Assembly: GCF_001507645.1 (NCBI RefSeq)
Contig: NZ_CP013909.1
Span: 62,001-126,000 of the forward strand
DNA from: Hymenobacter sedentarius
GTDB taxonomy: Bacteria; Bacteroidota; Bacteroidia; Cytophagales; Hymenobacteraceae
Direction of reading: 5' to 3'
DNA: 64,000 bases
In this document: positions 9,065 to 18,028 of the stretch, one piece after another
Position numbering within the stretch: position 1 is the first letter of the stretch
Layout of the letters: the number at the start of each line of letters is the position of its first letter
Notes under the pieces: generated by a model
What the model was told of the DNA's origin: nothing
Databases searched by the model: none
What the model saw: the letters and a program-made list of their open reading frames with translations, nothing else
Program-made: the position numbers and the translations under genes

Positions 9065-9877
9065 ATGCTTTTCGGAGATTTAGCCCTTTCGCAGCAATTG
9101 GAACTGACTGAAGCCCGCAGCAATGCGGCCATGGTGGAATCCCGGGCAAGGTTGTCGACGGAAGTGGGCGCAGCACATGCCATAATAGCGGGCACGTACG
9201 CTTGTTTCGACGGCCCCGGCTCACCCCTGACGCAAACCTTCGGATTGGGCTTGTTTGAGGTGCCCACAGCGGAGATTTTCGCCCAGCTCGAACGGTACTT
9301 TCGGGAACGCAAGGCTCCGGTTCTGCACGAAGTAAGCCCGTTAGCGGCCCCGGAAACGCTCCATCTACTAGGGAAGCGCGGATATCAGCCACTGGAGTTT
9401 ACCAACGTCATGTATCGGCCTATCGAAGCGAGCGTGGACGACTTGGCCCCGTCGGCACTGCGCACCCGCCCTATTACGCCGGCAGAAGCCTTACTGTGGG
9501 CACAAACCTCAGCCCGCGGCTGGGGTGCCGAGTCGGAAGAGCTGGGCGCTTTTATGCTGGACTTTGCGCCGATAATCGCGCAAGCCCGCGGCATGCATGC
9601 ATTCTTAGTAGAATCTGATGGGAAGGCCATTGCCGCCGGCAGCATGTTTATTGAGGGAAATGTGGTGCTATTGGCCGGCGCCAGCACGGTGTCCGAAGCT
9701 CGTGGGCAAGGTGCTCAACGCGCCTTGCTTACCAGCCGCTTGAACTGGGCGGCGCACCGAGGCTGTACGCTGGCCATGATGTGTGCGCAGCCCGGCAGCC
9801 AGTCGCAGCGTAATGCCGAGCGGGCGGGCTTCCAGGTAGCCTACACGCGGTTGAAATGGCAGTTGCCACCCGCGTGA
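9065..9877 (+). CDS. GNAT-family N-acetyltransferase
   Basis: Cytosolic acetyl-CoA-dependent transferase of 270 residues. The first half (about 1-125) has no motif I recognise. The second half carries a GNAT fold: ITPAEALLWAQTSARGW, then GKAIAAGSMFIEGNVVLLAGASTVSEARGQGAQRAL, in which R-G-Q-G-A is the Q/R-x-x-G-x-G/A acetyl-CoA loop, ending NAERAGFQVAYTRLKW. The substrate is unknown. It may be a tandem GNAT with a degenerate N-terminal repeat. Confidence 0.8.
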   Translation: MLFGDLALSQQLELTEARSNAAMVESRARLSTEVGAAHAIIAGTYACFDGPGSPLTQTFGLGLFEVPTAEIFAQLERYFRERKAPVLHEVSPLAAPETLHLLGKRGYQPLEFTNVMYRPIEASVDDLAPSALRTRPITPAEALLWAQTSARGWGAESEELGAFMLDFAPIIAQARGMHAFLVESDGKAIAAGSMFIEGNVVLLAGASTVSEARGQGAQRALLTSRLNWAAHRGCTLAMMCAQPGSQSQRNAERAGFQVAYTRLKWQLPPA

Positions 9878-9915
9878 TTCGGAAGGCGGCTCGAAGGTCT
9901 TTCTGGCCGCATTCA

Positions 9916-9946
9916 TTGGTATTCTGACAAATAGCGGCTACCTTTG
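9916..9946 (+). promoter_or_regulatory. Promoter of rplY
   Basis: TTG (9916-9918), a 20-nt spacer, then TACCTTTG (9939-9946), 56 nt upstream of the rplY start. Confidence 0.65.
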
Positions 9947-10001
9947 CGGCCCGTTTCGGCAAGGTTGCCGGGGTGGTAAATCATTCCTAACCAAAGTTTT
10001 T

Positions 10002-10574
10002 ATGAAAAGCCTCGAGATTGTAGGGTTTAAAAGAGCGAATCTCGGTAAAACGGACGCCAAGGCATTGCGCCTCGACGCTCAAGTACCGTGCGTGTTGTAT
10101 GGCGGCAAGGACACCGTGCACTTCTCAGTGCCCGCTATCCTGTTCCGCGAGTTGTTGTACACGCCTGAGGCACACATTGTGGACCTGAACGTGGAAGGCA
10201 CCATGTACAAAGCCATTGTGCAGGACGCGCAGTTTCACCCCGTGAACGAAATGCTCCTCCATGTTGACTTCCTCGAGCTGGAAGAAGGCAAAGAGGTGAA
10301 GATGGACATCCCCGTGAAATACGTAGGCGTGTCGCCGGGCGTACTCGCCGGTGGCAAGCTGGTGAGCAAGCTGCGCAAAGTGCGCGTGCGCGCCACCATG
10401 GACAACCTCCCCGACTACGTAGAAGTGAACATCAGCTCGATGGAGCTGGGCAAATCCATCAAGGTAGGTGCCGTGCAGCCGACGGGCTACACCATCCTGA
10501 CCAGCGCGGAGGCTCCCATCGCCACCATCACCATCCCACGTGCGCTGAAAGGCGAACTGGCCGCTGGCAAGTAA
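10002..10574 (+). CDS. rplY: 50S ribosomal protein L25 / general stress protein Ctc
   Basis: 5S rRNA-binding ribosomal protein of the long Ctc type (190 residues). The N-terminal L25 domain spans about 1-90 (LGKTDAKALRLDAQVPCVLYGG, DAQFHPVNEMLLHVDFLEL), with the TL5-like C-terminal domain from about 95 (VKYVGVSPGVLAGGKLVSKLRKVRV). A promoter is at 9916-9946 and a terminator at 10626, so it is probably a single-gene transcript. Confidence 0.95.
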   Translation: MKSLEIVGFKRANLGKTDAKALRLDAQVPCVLYGGKDTVHFSVPAILFRELLYTPEAHIVDLNVEGTMYKAIVQDAQFHPVNEMLLHVDFLELEEGKEVKMDIPVKYVGVSPGVLAGGKLVSKLRKVRVRATMDNLPDYVEVNISSMELGKSIKVGAVQPTGYTILTSAEAPIATITIPRALKGELAAGK

Positions 10575-10625
10575 TTCCAGTTGCTGCCGCTTTATTTCTA
10601 ACTTTCAGGAATAGGCAAGCAAATA

Positions 10626-10660
10626 CAAAAAGCCGCTCCAATTTTGGGGCGGCTTTTTAG
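10626..10660 (+). terminator. Terminator after rplY
   Basis: AAAAAGCCGCTCC and the complementary GGGGCGGCTTTTT form a stem ending in a T run, about 50 nt after the rplY stop. Confidence 0.8.
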
Positions 10661-10708
10661 TTACCCCAAAATGCGTCGTGCCCCGGCCGGCAATTCCTTG
10701 TTGATTTT

Positions 10709-11275
10709 ATGAAGTTTCTGGTTCTTTGCCTGGGCAACATTGGCCCTGAATACGCCGACACGCGCCACAACATCGGCTTCATGGTGGCCGATTATCTGGC
10801 GGCCAAGTTCGACGCGCCGCGCTTTGAAATCAGCCGCCATGCGTTCGTGACCGAATTCAAGCACAAAGGCCACACCTACACCCTGGTGAAGCCCACCACC
10901 TACATGAACCTCAGCGGCAAAGCGGCGGCCCACTGGCTGGCTACGCTAAAAATCCCGGTAGAAAACATGGTGGTGGTCACCGATGATTTGGCGCTGCCAT
11001 TCGGCAAGTTGCGGCTGAAAGGCCAGGGCTCGGCGGGCGGCCATAACGGGCTGAAAGACATTCAGGCCACGCTGGGTACCGATATTTACGCCCGGCTGCG
11101 GTTTGGCGTAGATGCCAATTTTCCCAAAGGCCGCCAGGTCGATTACGTACTGAATCCTTTCTCGGCCGACGAATTAATTGAGCTACCGACGCGCATTGAG
11201 AAAGCGGCCGATGCCGTTTTAGCCTTCGGGGCCATGGGCCTGGAGCGGGCCATGAACGTGGTAAATGTGAAGTAA
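10709..11275 (+). CDS. pth: Peptidyl-tRNA hydrolase
   Basis: Cleaves peptidyl-tRNA released from stalled ribosomes. It is 188 residues. LCLGNIGPEYADTRHNIGFMVAD contains the substrate Asn and the catalytic His; KPTTYMNLSGKAA and DDLALPFGKLRLKGQGSAGGHNGLKDI are the other signature blocks. Adjacency of rplY and pth is a common arrangement. A strong bidirectional terminator separates it from metG. Confidence 0.96.
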   Translation: MKFLVLCLGNIGPEYADTRHNIGFMVADYLAAKFDAPRFEISRHAFVTEFKHKGHTYTLVKPTTYMNLSGKAAAHWLATLKIPVENMVVVTDDLALPFGKLRLKGQGSAGGHNGLKDIQATLGTDIYARLRFGVDANFPKGRQVDYVLNPFSADELIELPTRIEKAADAVLAFGAMGLERAMNVVNVK

Positions 11276-11280
11276 GTCGC

Positions 11281-11350
11281 AATTAATCGTTGTAATAAAA
11301 AAGCCCGGATGCACTGTGCAGCCGGGCTTTTTTATTACAACGATTAATTT
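11281..11350. terminator. Bidirectional terminator between pth and metG
   Basis: A very long perfect hairpin: AATTAATCGTTGTAATAAAA pairs with the mirrored bases up to 11350, around a GC core AAGCCCGG/CCGGGCTT. T runs on both sides serve the convergent pth (+) and metG (-). Confidence 0.85.
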
Positions 11351-13393
11351 TTAAACTACTCCGCTGCCATTGCGCACGGGCGTGCTGGGCTGCATCAAGG
11401 CCAGGCTGCCATCGGCGTTTTCGGCCATCAGCACCATGCCCTGGCTTTGGATGCCTTTGATTTCGCGCGGCGCCAGATTTAACAGCACCTGCACCTGCTG
11501 GCCAATTAGCGCTTCCGGGATAAAATGTTCGGCAATGCCGCTCACGATAGTGCGCTGCTCCAGGCCCAGGTCAATGGTGAGCTTTAGCAGCTTTTTGGTT
11601 TTGGCTACTTTTTCGGCGGCCACAATGGTGCCCACCCGCAAATCCATCTGGCTGAATTCATCAAATGACACGTCGGCTTTGGCGGGCGTCACGGGCGTAT
11701 TCGCGAGCTGATTTTCTTTTTTCGTATCGAGCAGTTTTTGCACCTGCGCCTCAACGGTGGCATCTTCGATTTTGGCGAAGAGCAACGTGGCTTCGCGCAG
11801 TTCGTGGCCAGCCACCAGCGCATTTGGGCGGCCCGCACTGGCCCAATTTCCCAGCTCCAGGTTGAGCATGGTCGCCAGTTTCTGGGCCGATTCGGGGAGG
11901 AAGGGTTCCATTACCGGAGCCAGCGCCGCTGCAATTTGCAGGGCCACGTGGAGCACGGTACCGGTGCGGGCCGCATCGGTTTTAATCAGGTGCCAGGGCT
12001 GCGTTTCGGCCAGGTATTTATTGCCCAGGCGCGCCAAGTTCAGCACTTCGGCCAGCGCATCGCGGAAGCGGTAATTCTCAATTAGCTCGCCGATTTTCGC
12101 CGGGAATTCCGAGGCTTGAGCTAGCGTAACCCGGTCGAGGTCGTGCAATTCGCTTTTGGCCGGCACTTTGCCTTCAAAGAATTTGTGCGTGAGCACGGCG
12201 GCGCGGTTTACAAAATTGCCCAGCGTGGCAACCAGCTCATTGTTGTTGCGGGCCTGAAAATCCTTCCAGGTAAAGTCGTTGTCCTTGGTTTCGGGGGCGT
12301 TGGCGCACAGCACGTAACGAAGTACATCGGCCTGGCCGGGGAAATCAGCCATGTATTCGTGCAGCCAAACAGCCCAATTGCGCGAGGTGCTGATTTTGTC
12401 GCCTTCCAGATTCAGGAATTCATTGGCGGGCACGTTATCCGGCAGAATAAATTCGCCGTGCGCCTTGAGCATCGCCGGGAAAATAATGCAGTGAAAAACA
12501 ATGTTGTCTTTGCCAATAAAATGCACCAGTTTGGAGCCAGCATCTTTCCAGTACAACTCCCACTCCTCCGGAAAAGCTTCTTTGGTGGCCGAGATGTAGC
12601 CAATGGGCGCATCAAACCACACATACAGCACTTTGCCTTCGGCACCGGCCAGGGGTACGGGCACACCCCAATCTAGGTCGCGCGTGACGGCGCGTGGGTG
12701 CAGGCCCTGGTCAATCCAGGATTTGCACTGGCCGTACACGTTGGTTTTCCAGTCGTTTTTATGGCCTTCAATTATCCATTCGCGCAGCCAGGGCTCGTAC
12801 TGGTCGAGGGGCAAAAACCAATGCTTGGTATCGCGCAATATTGGTTGCGCACCGCTGAGCATGCTGCGCGGATTAATTAATTCCGTTGGGCTGAGCGAGG
12901 TGCCGCAGCGCTCGCACTGGTCGCCGTAGGCATTCTCATTGCCACAATTCGGGCAGGTACCCACGATGTAGCGGTCGGCCAGAAATTGCTGGGCCTGCTC
13001 GTCGAAATACTGCTGCGTGGTTTGCTCAATAAATTGACCAGCGGTGTTGAGCTTGGTGAAAAAGCTGCTGGAAACTTCGGCGTGCGTGGGCGACGACGTG
13101 CGCGAATACACATCGAACGACACATTAAAGTCGCGAAATGAATCGCGAATTAATGCGTGGTATTTATCCACCACTTGCTGGGGCGTAACGCCCTCTTTTT
13201 GGGCGCGAATGGTAATTGGAACGCCGTGTTCATCCGAGCCGCAAATAAATTTCACGTCACGCCCCGCCGAACGCAGATAACGAACATAGATATCGGCGGG
13301 TAAATAAACCCCTGCTAAATGGCCAATATGCACCGGGCCATTGGCATAGGGCAAGGCGGCAGTAACCGTGTAACGTTTAGGAAGATGCGACAT
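11351..13393 (-). CDS. metG: Methionyl-tRNA synthetase
   Basis: Charges tRNA-Met; class I synthetase of 680 residues from ATG 13393. The HIGH motif is in PVHIGHLAG (20-28). The zinc knuckle has Cys147, Cys150, Cys160 and Cys163 ([17 protein letters not shown]). The KMSKS equivalent is KISTS in [11 protein letters not shown]. The C-terminal tRNA-binding (EMAP/Trbp111) domain, [20 protein letters not shown] to the end, is present. Two more codons upstream (a TTG start at 13402) are open but less likely. The reading frame is intact. Confidence 0.97.
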   Translation of the reverse strand: MSHLPKRYTVTAALPYANGPVHIGHLAGVYLPADIYVRYLRSAGRDVKFICGSDEHGVPITIRAQKEGVTPQQVVDKYHALIRDSFRDFNVSFDVYSRTSSPTHAEVSSSFFTKLNTAGQFIEQTTQQYFDEQAQQFLADRYIVGTCPNCGNENAYGDQCERCGTSLSPTELINPRSMLSGAQPILRDTKHWFLPLDQYEPWLREWIIEGHKNDWKTNVYGQCKSWIDQGLHPRAVTRDLDWGVPVPLAGAEGKVLYVWFDAPIGYISATKEAFPEEWELYWKDAGSKLVHFIGKDNIVFHCIIFPAMLKAHGEFILPDNVPANEFLNLEGDKISTSRNWAVWLHEYMADFPGQADVLRYVLCANAPETKDNDFTWKDFQARNNNELVATLGNFVNRAAVLTHKFFEGKVPAKSELHDLDRVTLAQASEFPAKIGELIENYRFRDALAEVLNLARLGNKYLAETQPWHLIKTDAARTGTVLHVALQIAAALAPVMEPFLPESAQKLATMLNLELGNWASAGRPNALVAGHELREATLLFAKIEDATVEAQVQKLLDTKKENQLANTPVTPAKADVSFDEFSQMDLRVGTIVAAEKVAKTKKLLKLTIDLGLEQRTIVSGIAEHFIPEALIGQQVQVLLNLAPREIKGIQSQGMVLMAENADGSLALMQPSTPVRNGSGVV

Positions 13394-13540
13394 ATTTAAC
13401 AAAAAGGAAACCTGTAAATAAGCTCGGTTTTATGGATGAAAATCAGCGAATATTACGGGGTGGAGCAAAGGAACGACAGAAAAAACACAGAATTAAATCA
13501 ACAAAAAAAGTAAGCGAACCGTTTGATACTTAATTCATTT

Positions 13541-13548
13541 TATATTTG
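13541..13548 (+). promoter_or_regulatory. -7 box before AT-hook protein gene
   Basis: TATATTTG fits TAnnTTTG and lies 77 nt upstream of the ATG at 13626. The nearest TTG upstream (13523) is only 15 nt away, so the -33 element is doubtful. Confidence 0.45.
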
Positions 13549-13625
13549 AGCGCGACTAATTAATGTCGCCGCGCAAAAGGCAGTATTGCTCTTCCTTTTT
13601 CCACCTCCATCAACCATTCTTTCAA

Positions 13626-14372
13626 ATGAAAAAACCTGCTTCTCCGAAACAGACGGAAAAACGTGCGAAACGCACGCCGGAAGAAAAGGCCTCCCGCAAG
13701 TCAGCCAAAAAAGCAGGCCGGGCAGCATCGGTCCTCAACGAAGACCGCGCTGATAACAAGGCCAGCCAAAAGAAGACGCTCAAGACGGCCGCCAAGCAAC
13801 TGCAAAAGGAGCTGAACAACCGTATGAACGAAGTGGTGACTCGCATCCGCAAAGAAACGAAGGCCAAGCTGAAGGAAGTAGTGAAGGAGGCCACGCGCCG
13901 CCTCGACGGCGACACGGAGCGCATGTTTGAGCAAGCCCTGCAAACCATCGTGCGGCATTATGATTCGGTATCGGGCGGCAGCAGCGCCGAAACCGGCCCG
14001 GCCGGCACCGGTAGCGAAACGGGTACCACCACGCGCAGCAGCAAAAAAGGCCAAACCCTGAACAAAGACGGCACGCCCCGCAAAACCCGCGCAACCGATG
14101 AAGCCGGGGAAGCCGAAGCGCCCAAAGCCCGAGGCCGCAAGCCCGGCACCACGGCCGCCGCTACCACTGGCGCCCCGCGCGGCCGCAAGCCCGTCGCTGC
14201 GGGTGCCGCCGCGCCCGCCAAGCGTGGGCCCAAGCCCGGCTCAACGGCCACGGGTGCCCGCCGGGGCCCCAAGCCGCGCGTACAAGCCGCCCCGGCACCC
14301 GCCGAGGCCCCGGAAGTTAACGACGTAATGAACAGCGCCGACAGCCCCAGCACCGGCGAAGTAAGCGCATAG
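13626..14372 (+). CDS. Lysine-rich AT-hook / histone H1-like protein
   Basis: 248 residues, very basic, with low-complexity ends. About 1-65 is Lys/Ala/Arg-rich (KKPASPKQTEKRAKRTPEEK). About 60-115 is a likely amphipathic coiled coil (LQKELNNRMNEVVTRIRKET). The C-terminal third carries four AT-hook-like units: ARGRKPGT, PRGRKPVA, KRGPKPGS and RRGPKPRV. The last about 25 residues are acidic/polar. Known AT-hooks bind the minor groove of AT DNA, so a nucleoid or regulatory role is an inference. ATG 13626 is chosen because the upstream in-frame stretch from 13563 lacks the Lys-rich character and the -7 box lies at 13541. No enzyme domain is seen. Confidence 0.7.
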   Translation: MKKPASPKQTEKRAKRTPEEKASRKSAKKAGRAASVLNEDRADNKASQKKTLKTAAKQLQKELNNRMNEVVTRIRKETKAKLKEVVKEATRRLDGDTERMFEQALQTIVRHYDSVSGGSSAETGPAGTGSETGTTTRSSKKGQTLNKDGTPRKTRATDEAGEAEAPKARGRKPGTTAAATTGAPRGRKPVAAGAAAPAKRGPKPGSTATGARRGPKPRVQAAPAPAEAPEVNDVMNSADSPSTGEVSA

Positions 14373-14402
14373 CCTCCTACAGCGGCGAGACGCTCCCACC
14401 CT

Positions 14403-14445
14403 GAAAAAAGCCCGCCTCCAGTATCTGGAAGCGGGCTTTTTAATT
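14403..14445. terminator. Terminator after AT-hook protein gene
   Basis: AAAAAAGCCCGCCTCCAG pairs with CTGGAAGCGGGCTTTTT, followed by AATTTTG. The A and T runs on the two sides make it usable by the convergent lipoprotein gene at 14471 too. Confidence 0.8.
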
Positions 14446-14470
14446 TTGTTTAACTATCAGTGGAGCTGAA

Positions 14471-14827
14471 TTACGGCCTCCGACGCAGGGTGTCGACGGG
14501 TGGGTCGTAGCGCAGGCGGTTGATGCGCGTTTCCGGTGGCGTGTTGTTGGGGTCGTTGGAATTGACGTTTTCGATGCGCTTCTGGCGGTTGATGTCGGCG
14601 GCTTGCTCGCCGAGGCGCACGCGGTTTGGGGTGGCGTCGGGCACGGCAGAATTGGTGCCTACGCCGTTGTTATAAATCGCGCGGCGGTCGGCGTCGGTGC
14701 GCACTTCGGTGGGAGCCGCCGAGGGCGCCGCGGTTTCGCCTTTTTGCTCGGTGGCCGTGCAGGCCGCTACCAGCACCGCCCCGATGGCGAGAAAGGCGCG
14801 ACCTATGAAAACGCAAAACTTTACCAT
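14471..14827 (-). CDS. Small predicted lipoprotein
   Basis: 118 residues from ATG 14827. An N-terminal hydrophobic stretch ends in the lipobox LVAAC (Cys23), so it should be lipidated and exported. The mature part is polar and probably disordered: APSAAPTEVRTDADRRAIYNN, then NRQKRIENVNSNDPNNTP and a C-terminal R-R-R-P. I do not recognise the family. It stands alone between a convergent terminator and a 445-nt gap. Confidence 0.6.
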   Translation of the reverse strand: MVKFCVFIGRAFLAIGAVLVAACTATEQKGETAAPSAAPTEVRTDADRRAIYNNGVGTNSAVPDATPNRVRLGEQAADINRQKRIENVNSNDPNNTPPETRINRLRYDPPVDTLRRRP

Positions 14828-15272
14828 TGCCAAACGATTAAGAAATCAGCCCACTGTGGGCTGCCTGCTTCAAACGCGGGTTGGGGCGGCGGGGTTGGCG
14901 GTGCCAGGCCAAATGCTGTAGCCAGCTTTTACCGTCGCTAGCAACCGCCGAATGGGCAAAGTACCGGCGCCACATACTTCCCTGTGGTGTTGCATGAAGC
15001 ACCGCAAATCCGCCACAGCCTAGGGACGGGAATGCAAGTCGTTGTTGGGAAAGCGGCGACGGGTAAAAGCCACTTCTTGCACAGGTATTCAATTGGGCCA
15101 GAAACTATGGCCATAAATCCCCAAGGCAATGCAATTATCTTCAATAAGTAAACGAGTACTCCGTTGGCCTTAAAAACAGCTAAAACAACAGCAGTTATAA
15201 GCGAAAAGCCCTCTGGCTTGGATTGCCAGGGGGCTTTCATTTGTGAATTGTGCTTGAATAACACCAAGGGCT
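14828..15272. other. Gap between lipoprotein gene and msrB
   Basis: 445 nt. The only structure I can support is the msrB terminator at 15203-15238. An open minus-strand frame from 15240 to 14938 encodes a hydrophobic peptide but starts inside that terminator. No -7 box was found for the lipoprotein gene. Confidence 0.5.
15203..15238 (-). terminator. Terminator after msrB
   Basis: Read on the minus strand, GAAAGCCCCCTGGC pairs with GCCAGAGGGCTTTTC, with a T-rich tail, starting 34 nt beyond the msrB stop. Confidence 0.65.
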
Positions 15273-15824
15273 CTACTTTTTCTTCTCAAACACGAGGGCG
15301 TTACCGTCCATGCAGTAGCGCTGGCCGGTGGGCTTGGGGCCGTCGTTGAAGACGTGGCCGAGGTGGCCGCCGCACTTGGCACACACAATCTCATCGCGGC
15401 TCATGCCGAAGGTATTGTCGGAAGCCACTTTTACGCTGTTGGCGGTGGCTGGCGCGAAGAAACTGGGCCAGCCGGTGCCCGATTCAAACTTGGTATCAGA
15501 GGTAAACAACAGGTTGTGGTCGGCGGCGCAGTAGTAGTTGCCGGCCTCGTGGTTGTCGTGGTATTTGCCGGTAAAGGGCCGTTCGGTGCCTTTTTCGCGC
15601 AGGATGAAGTACTGGTCGGGCGTGAGGACTTTTTTCCATTCGGCCTCCGTTTTCCGCACCGGAAACTCGTCGGGCTTGCCGGTAACTGGCTTGGGCTGAA
15701 AGTAAGTTTTGCCGCCTATCGTGCGCGCCGGAGGAGCGGTATTGACGGCCACGTCGCGCTTCTGCGAACAAGCCGTGTTGAGGGTGAGCGCCGAAACAAA
15801 CAATAACAAGAGGGAAAAACGCAT
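15273..15824 (-). CDS. msrB: Lipid-anchored methionine-R-sulfoxide reductase MsrB
   Basis: Reduces methionine-R-sulfoxide in proteins. It is 183 residues. The N-terminal lipobox LNTAC (Cys19) predicts an exported lipoprotein, so it repairs envelope proteins. Core motifs are ERPFTGKYHDNHEAGNYYC, SGTGWPSF, CGGHLGHVFNDGPKPTGQRYC and the resolving/catalytic Cys171 in RYCMDGNAL. The structural zinc site normally has two CxxC pairs. The second pair (Cys148, Cys151) is intact, but the first reads C99-A-A-D102, so one ligand Cys is replaced by Asp. Confidence 0.93.
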   Translation of the reverse strand: MRFSLLLLFVSALTLNTACSQKRDVAVNTAPPARTIGGKTYFQPKPVTGKPDEFPVRKTEAEWKKVLTPDQYFILREKGTERPFTGKYHDNHEAGNYYCAADHNLLFTSDTKFESGTGWPSFFAPATANSVKVASDNTFGMSRDEIVCAKCGGHLGHVFNDGPKPTGQRYCMDGNALVFEKKK

Positions 15825-16034
15825 GGTTGGGGGTGAGATTATTGACAGGTGACCAACATACGACGCTGGGGTACGGTTCGGTCGGCGGGGTAGACGAAAA
15901 GCCGCCGGGAACCTTACGCCCCTGCTAATTGATTTAGGGCGACAAGCTTGGCTGCGCGCCGGCCGGTGCGGGTACTCGCCTTGGTTCGCGGTTTGTTAAT
16001 AAGAGTGACACAAGGCTTTGCGCCTTTTTATCCG

Positions 16035-16042
16035 TACCTTTG
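16035..16042 (+). promoter_or_regulatory. -7 box for typA
   Basis: TACCTTTG fits the consensus and lies 21 nt before the ATG at 16063, supporting that start over the upstream in-frame codon at 16018. Confidence 0.6.
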
Positions 16043-16062
16043 CACCCGCAAAAACAACCCAT

Positions 16063-17874
16063 ATGGCCAACAATATTCGGAACATTGCCATCATCGCTCA
16101 CGTTGACCACGGCAAGACCACCCTGGTGGATAAGATTATCCACGCATCCAAGATTTTCGACGCCCACCAGCACTTCGACGACCTGATTCTCGACGACAAC
16201 CCCCTGGAGCGCGAGCGTGGCATCACCATCGTTTCCAAAAACGTATCGGTACGCTACAACGGCACCAAAATCAACATCATTGACACCCCTGGTCACGCCG
16301 ACTTCGGCGGCGAGGTAGAGCGCGTGTTGAAGCTGGCCGATGGCGTGCTGCTGCTCGTGGATGCCTTCGAAGGCGCCATGCCGCAGACCCGTTTCGTGCT
16401 CGGCAAAGCCATTGCCTTGGGCCTGAAACCCATCGTGGTGGTGAACAAAGTGGACAAGGAAAACTGCCGTCCCGACGAGGTGCACGAGCAGGTTTTCGAC
16501 CTCATGTTCAACCTCGGCGCTTCGGAAGACCAGCTCGATTTCGTGACCTTGTACGGGTCCTCGAAGCAGGGCTGGATGAGCACCGACTGGAAAGTTAAAA
16601 CCGACAACCTGATTCCGTTGCTCGACGCCGTTATCTCGTCGATTCCGCCCGCGCCGACTTTGGAAGGCACGCCCCAGATGCAGATTACTTCGCTCGACTA
16701 CTCGTCGTTCGTGGGTCGTATCGCCATCGGCCGCGTGCACCGCGGTACGCTGAAAGAAGGCTCGAACATGAGCCTGATGAAGGCCGACGGCAGCATCAAA
16801 AAAGTAAAAATCCGCGAGCTGCACGTATTTGAAGGCCTCGGCCGCGTGAAAGTGGCAGAAGTAAGCAGCGGCGAAATCTGCGCCGTGTCGGGCATCGAAG
16901 GCTTCGACATCGGTGACACGCTGGCCGACGCTGACAACCCCGAGCAATTGGAGCGCATCAGCATCGACGAGCCGACGATGAACATGCTGTTCACCATCAA
17001 CAACTCGCCGTTCTTCGGTAAAGAAGGCAAGTTTGTGACCTCGCGTCACTTGCGTGACCGTCTGTTCAAGGAGACGGAGAAGAACCTCGCCCTGCGCGTA
17101 GAAGCCACCGACAAAGAGGACACCTTCCTCGTATTCGGCCGCGGCATTCTTCACTTGTCGGTTCTCATCGAGACCATGCGTCGCGAAGGCTACGAACTGC
17201 AGGTGGGCCAGCCCCAGGTGCTGTTCAAAGAGGACGAGAACGGCAAGCGCACCGAGCCCATCGAATTGCTGGTGGTGGACGTGCCCGAGGAATCGGCCGG
17301 TAAAGTAATCGAGCTGGTGAGCATGCGCAAAGGCGAAATGACCATCATGGAGCCCAAGGGCGACCTGCAGCACCTGGAGTTCACCATCCCGTCGCGTGGC
17401 CTGATTGGCCTGCGTAACAACGTGCTGACTGCCACCGGCGGTGAGGCCATCATGAACCACCGCTTTGTGGATTATGAGGAGCACAAGGGCCACATCCCTG
17501 GCCGTATCGCTGGTTCGCTGATTTCGCTGGAAACCGGTGCCGGCACCGCGTACACCATCGACAAGCTGCAGGACCGTGGTTCGTTCTTCGTGGACCCGGG
17601 TGAGGAAGTGTACGGCGGCCAGGTTATCGGCGAGCACACCCGCCCCAATGACTTGACGGTGAACATCCAGAAAGGCAAGAAATTGACGAACATGCGTGCC
17701 TCGGGTACCGATGACAACGCCAAGATTGTTCCTAAGCGTCAGTTCTCGCTGGAAGAAGCCATGGAATACATCCAGAAGGATGAGTACCTGGAAGTAACGC
17801 CAAAGTCGATTCGGATGCGCAAGATTCTGCTCGACGAAAACGAGCGTCTGCGCTACGCCAAGCAGGCTGACTAA
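16063..17874 (+). CDS. typA: Translational GTPase TypA/BipA
   Basis: Ribosome-associated GTPase of the elongation factor family, involved in 50S assembly and stress or cold growth in other bacteria. It is 603 residues. G1 is AHVDHGKTT (12-20), switch II DTPGHADFGGE, and G4 NKVDKE. Then come EF-G-like domains III and V (TDKEDTFLVFGRGILHLSVLIE, EPIELLVVDVPEE, GEMTIMEPKGD) and the BipA-specific C-terminal domain (GRIAGSLISLETGAGTAYTI to the end). MANNIRNIAIIAHVDHG is the standard N-terminus. It is monocistronic, with a terminator at 17881. Confidence 0.97.
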   Translation: MANNIRNIAIIAHVDHGKTTLVDKIIHASKIFDAHQHFDDLILDDNPLERERGITIVSKNVSVRYNGTKINIIDTPGHADFGGEVERVLKLADGVLLLVDAFEGAMPQTRFVLGKAIALGLKPIVVVNKVDKENCRPDEVHEQVFDLMFNLGASEDQLDFVTLYGSSKQGWMSTDWKVKTDNLIPLLDAVISSIPPAPTLEGTPQMQITSLDYSSFVGRIAIGRVHRGTLKEGSNMSLMKADGSIKKVKIRELHVFEGLGRVKVAEVSSGEICAVSGIEGFDIGDTLADADNPEQLERISIDEPTMNMLFTINNSPFFGKEGKFVTSRHLRDRLFKETEKNLALRVEATDKEDTFLVFGRGILHLSVLIETMRREGYELQVGQPQVLFKEDENGKRTEPIELLVVDVPEESAGKVIELVSMRKGEMTIMEPKGDLQHLEFTIPSRGLIGLRNNVLTATGGEAIMNHRFVDYEEHKGHIPGRIAGSLISLETGAGTAYTIDKLQDRGSFFVDPGEEVYGGQVIGEHTRPNDLTVNIQKGKKLTNMRASGTDDNAKIVPKRQFSLEEAMEYIQKDEYLEVTPKSIRMRKILLDENERLRYAKQAD

Positions 17875-17880
17875 GCTCTG

Positions 17881-17950
17881 TAATCGATTTATATTGAAAA
17901 CGCCCAGCTCCGCACTCCGAAGCTGGGCGTTTTCAGTATAAATCGATTAC
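17881..17950 (+). terminator. Terminator after typA
   Basis: A long hairpin: TAATCGATTTATA and TATAAATCGATTA close an inner stem GAAAACGCCCAGCT/AGCTGGGCGTTTTC. It starts 7 nt after the stop. Confidence 0.85.
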
Positions 17951-18028
17951 GAATATTGGCTAATTGTTAGTTTTACTGATTATTCTCAGCCTACTCAATC
18001 TGATTTCCTTTCTTCTACGCTGCGCTTT

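Noticed and set aside
9065..9440. First half of the GNAT protein considered as a second acetyltransferase domain
   Set aside because: Length fits a tandem GNAT, but no acetyl-CoA loop is visible there; left as an open possibility in the gene entry rather than a call.
14938..15240. Minus-strand open frame encoding a hydrophobic peptide downstream of msrB
   Set aside because: It starts inside the msrB terminator hairpin, has no ribosome-binding site or -7 box that I can see, and matches nothing known. The hydrophobic stretch is suggestive but not enough.
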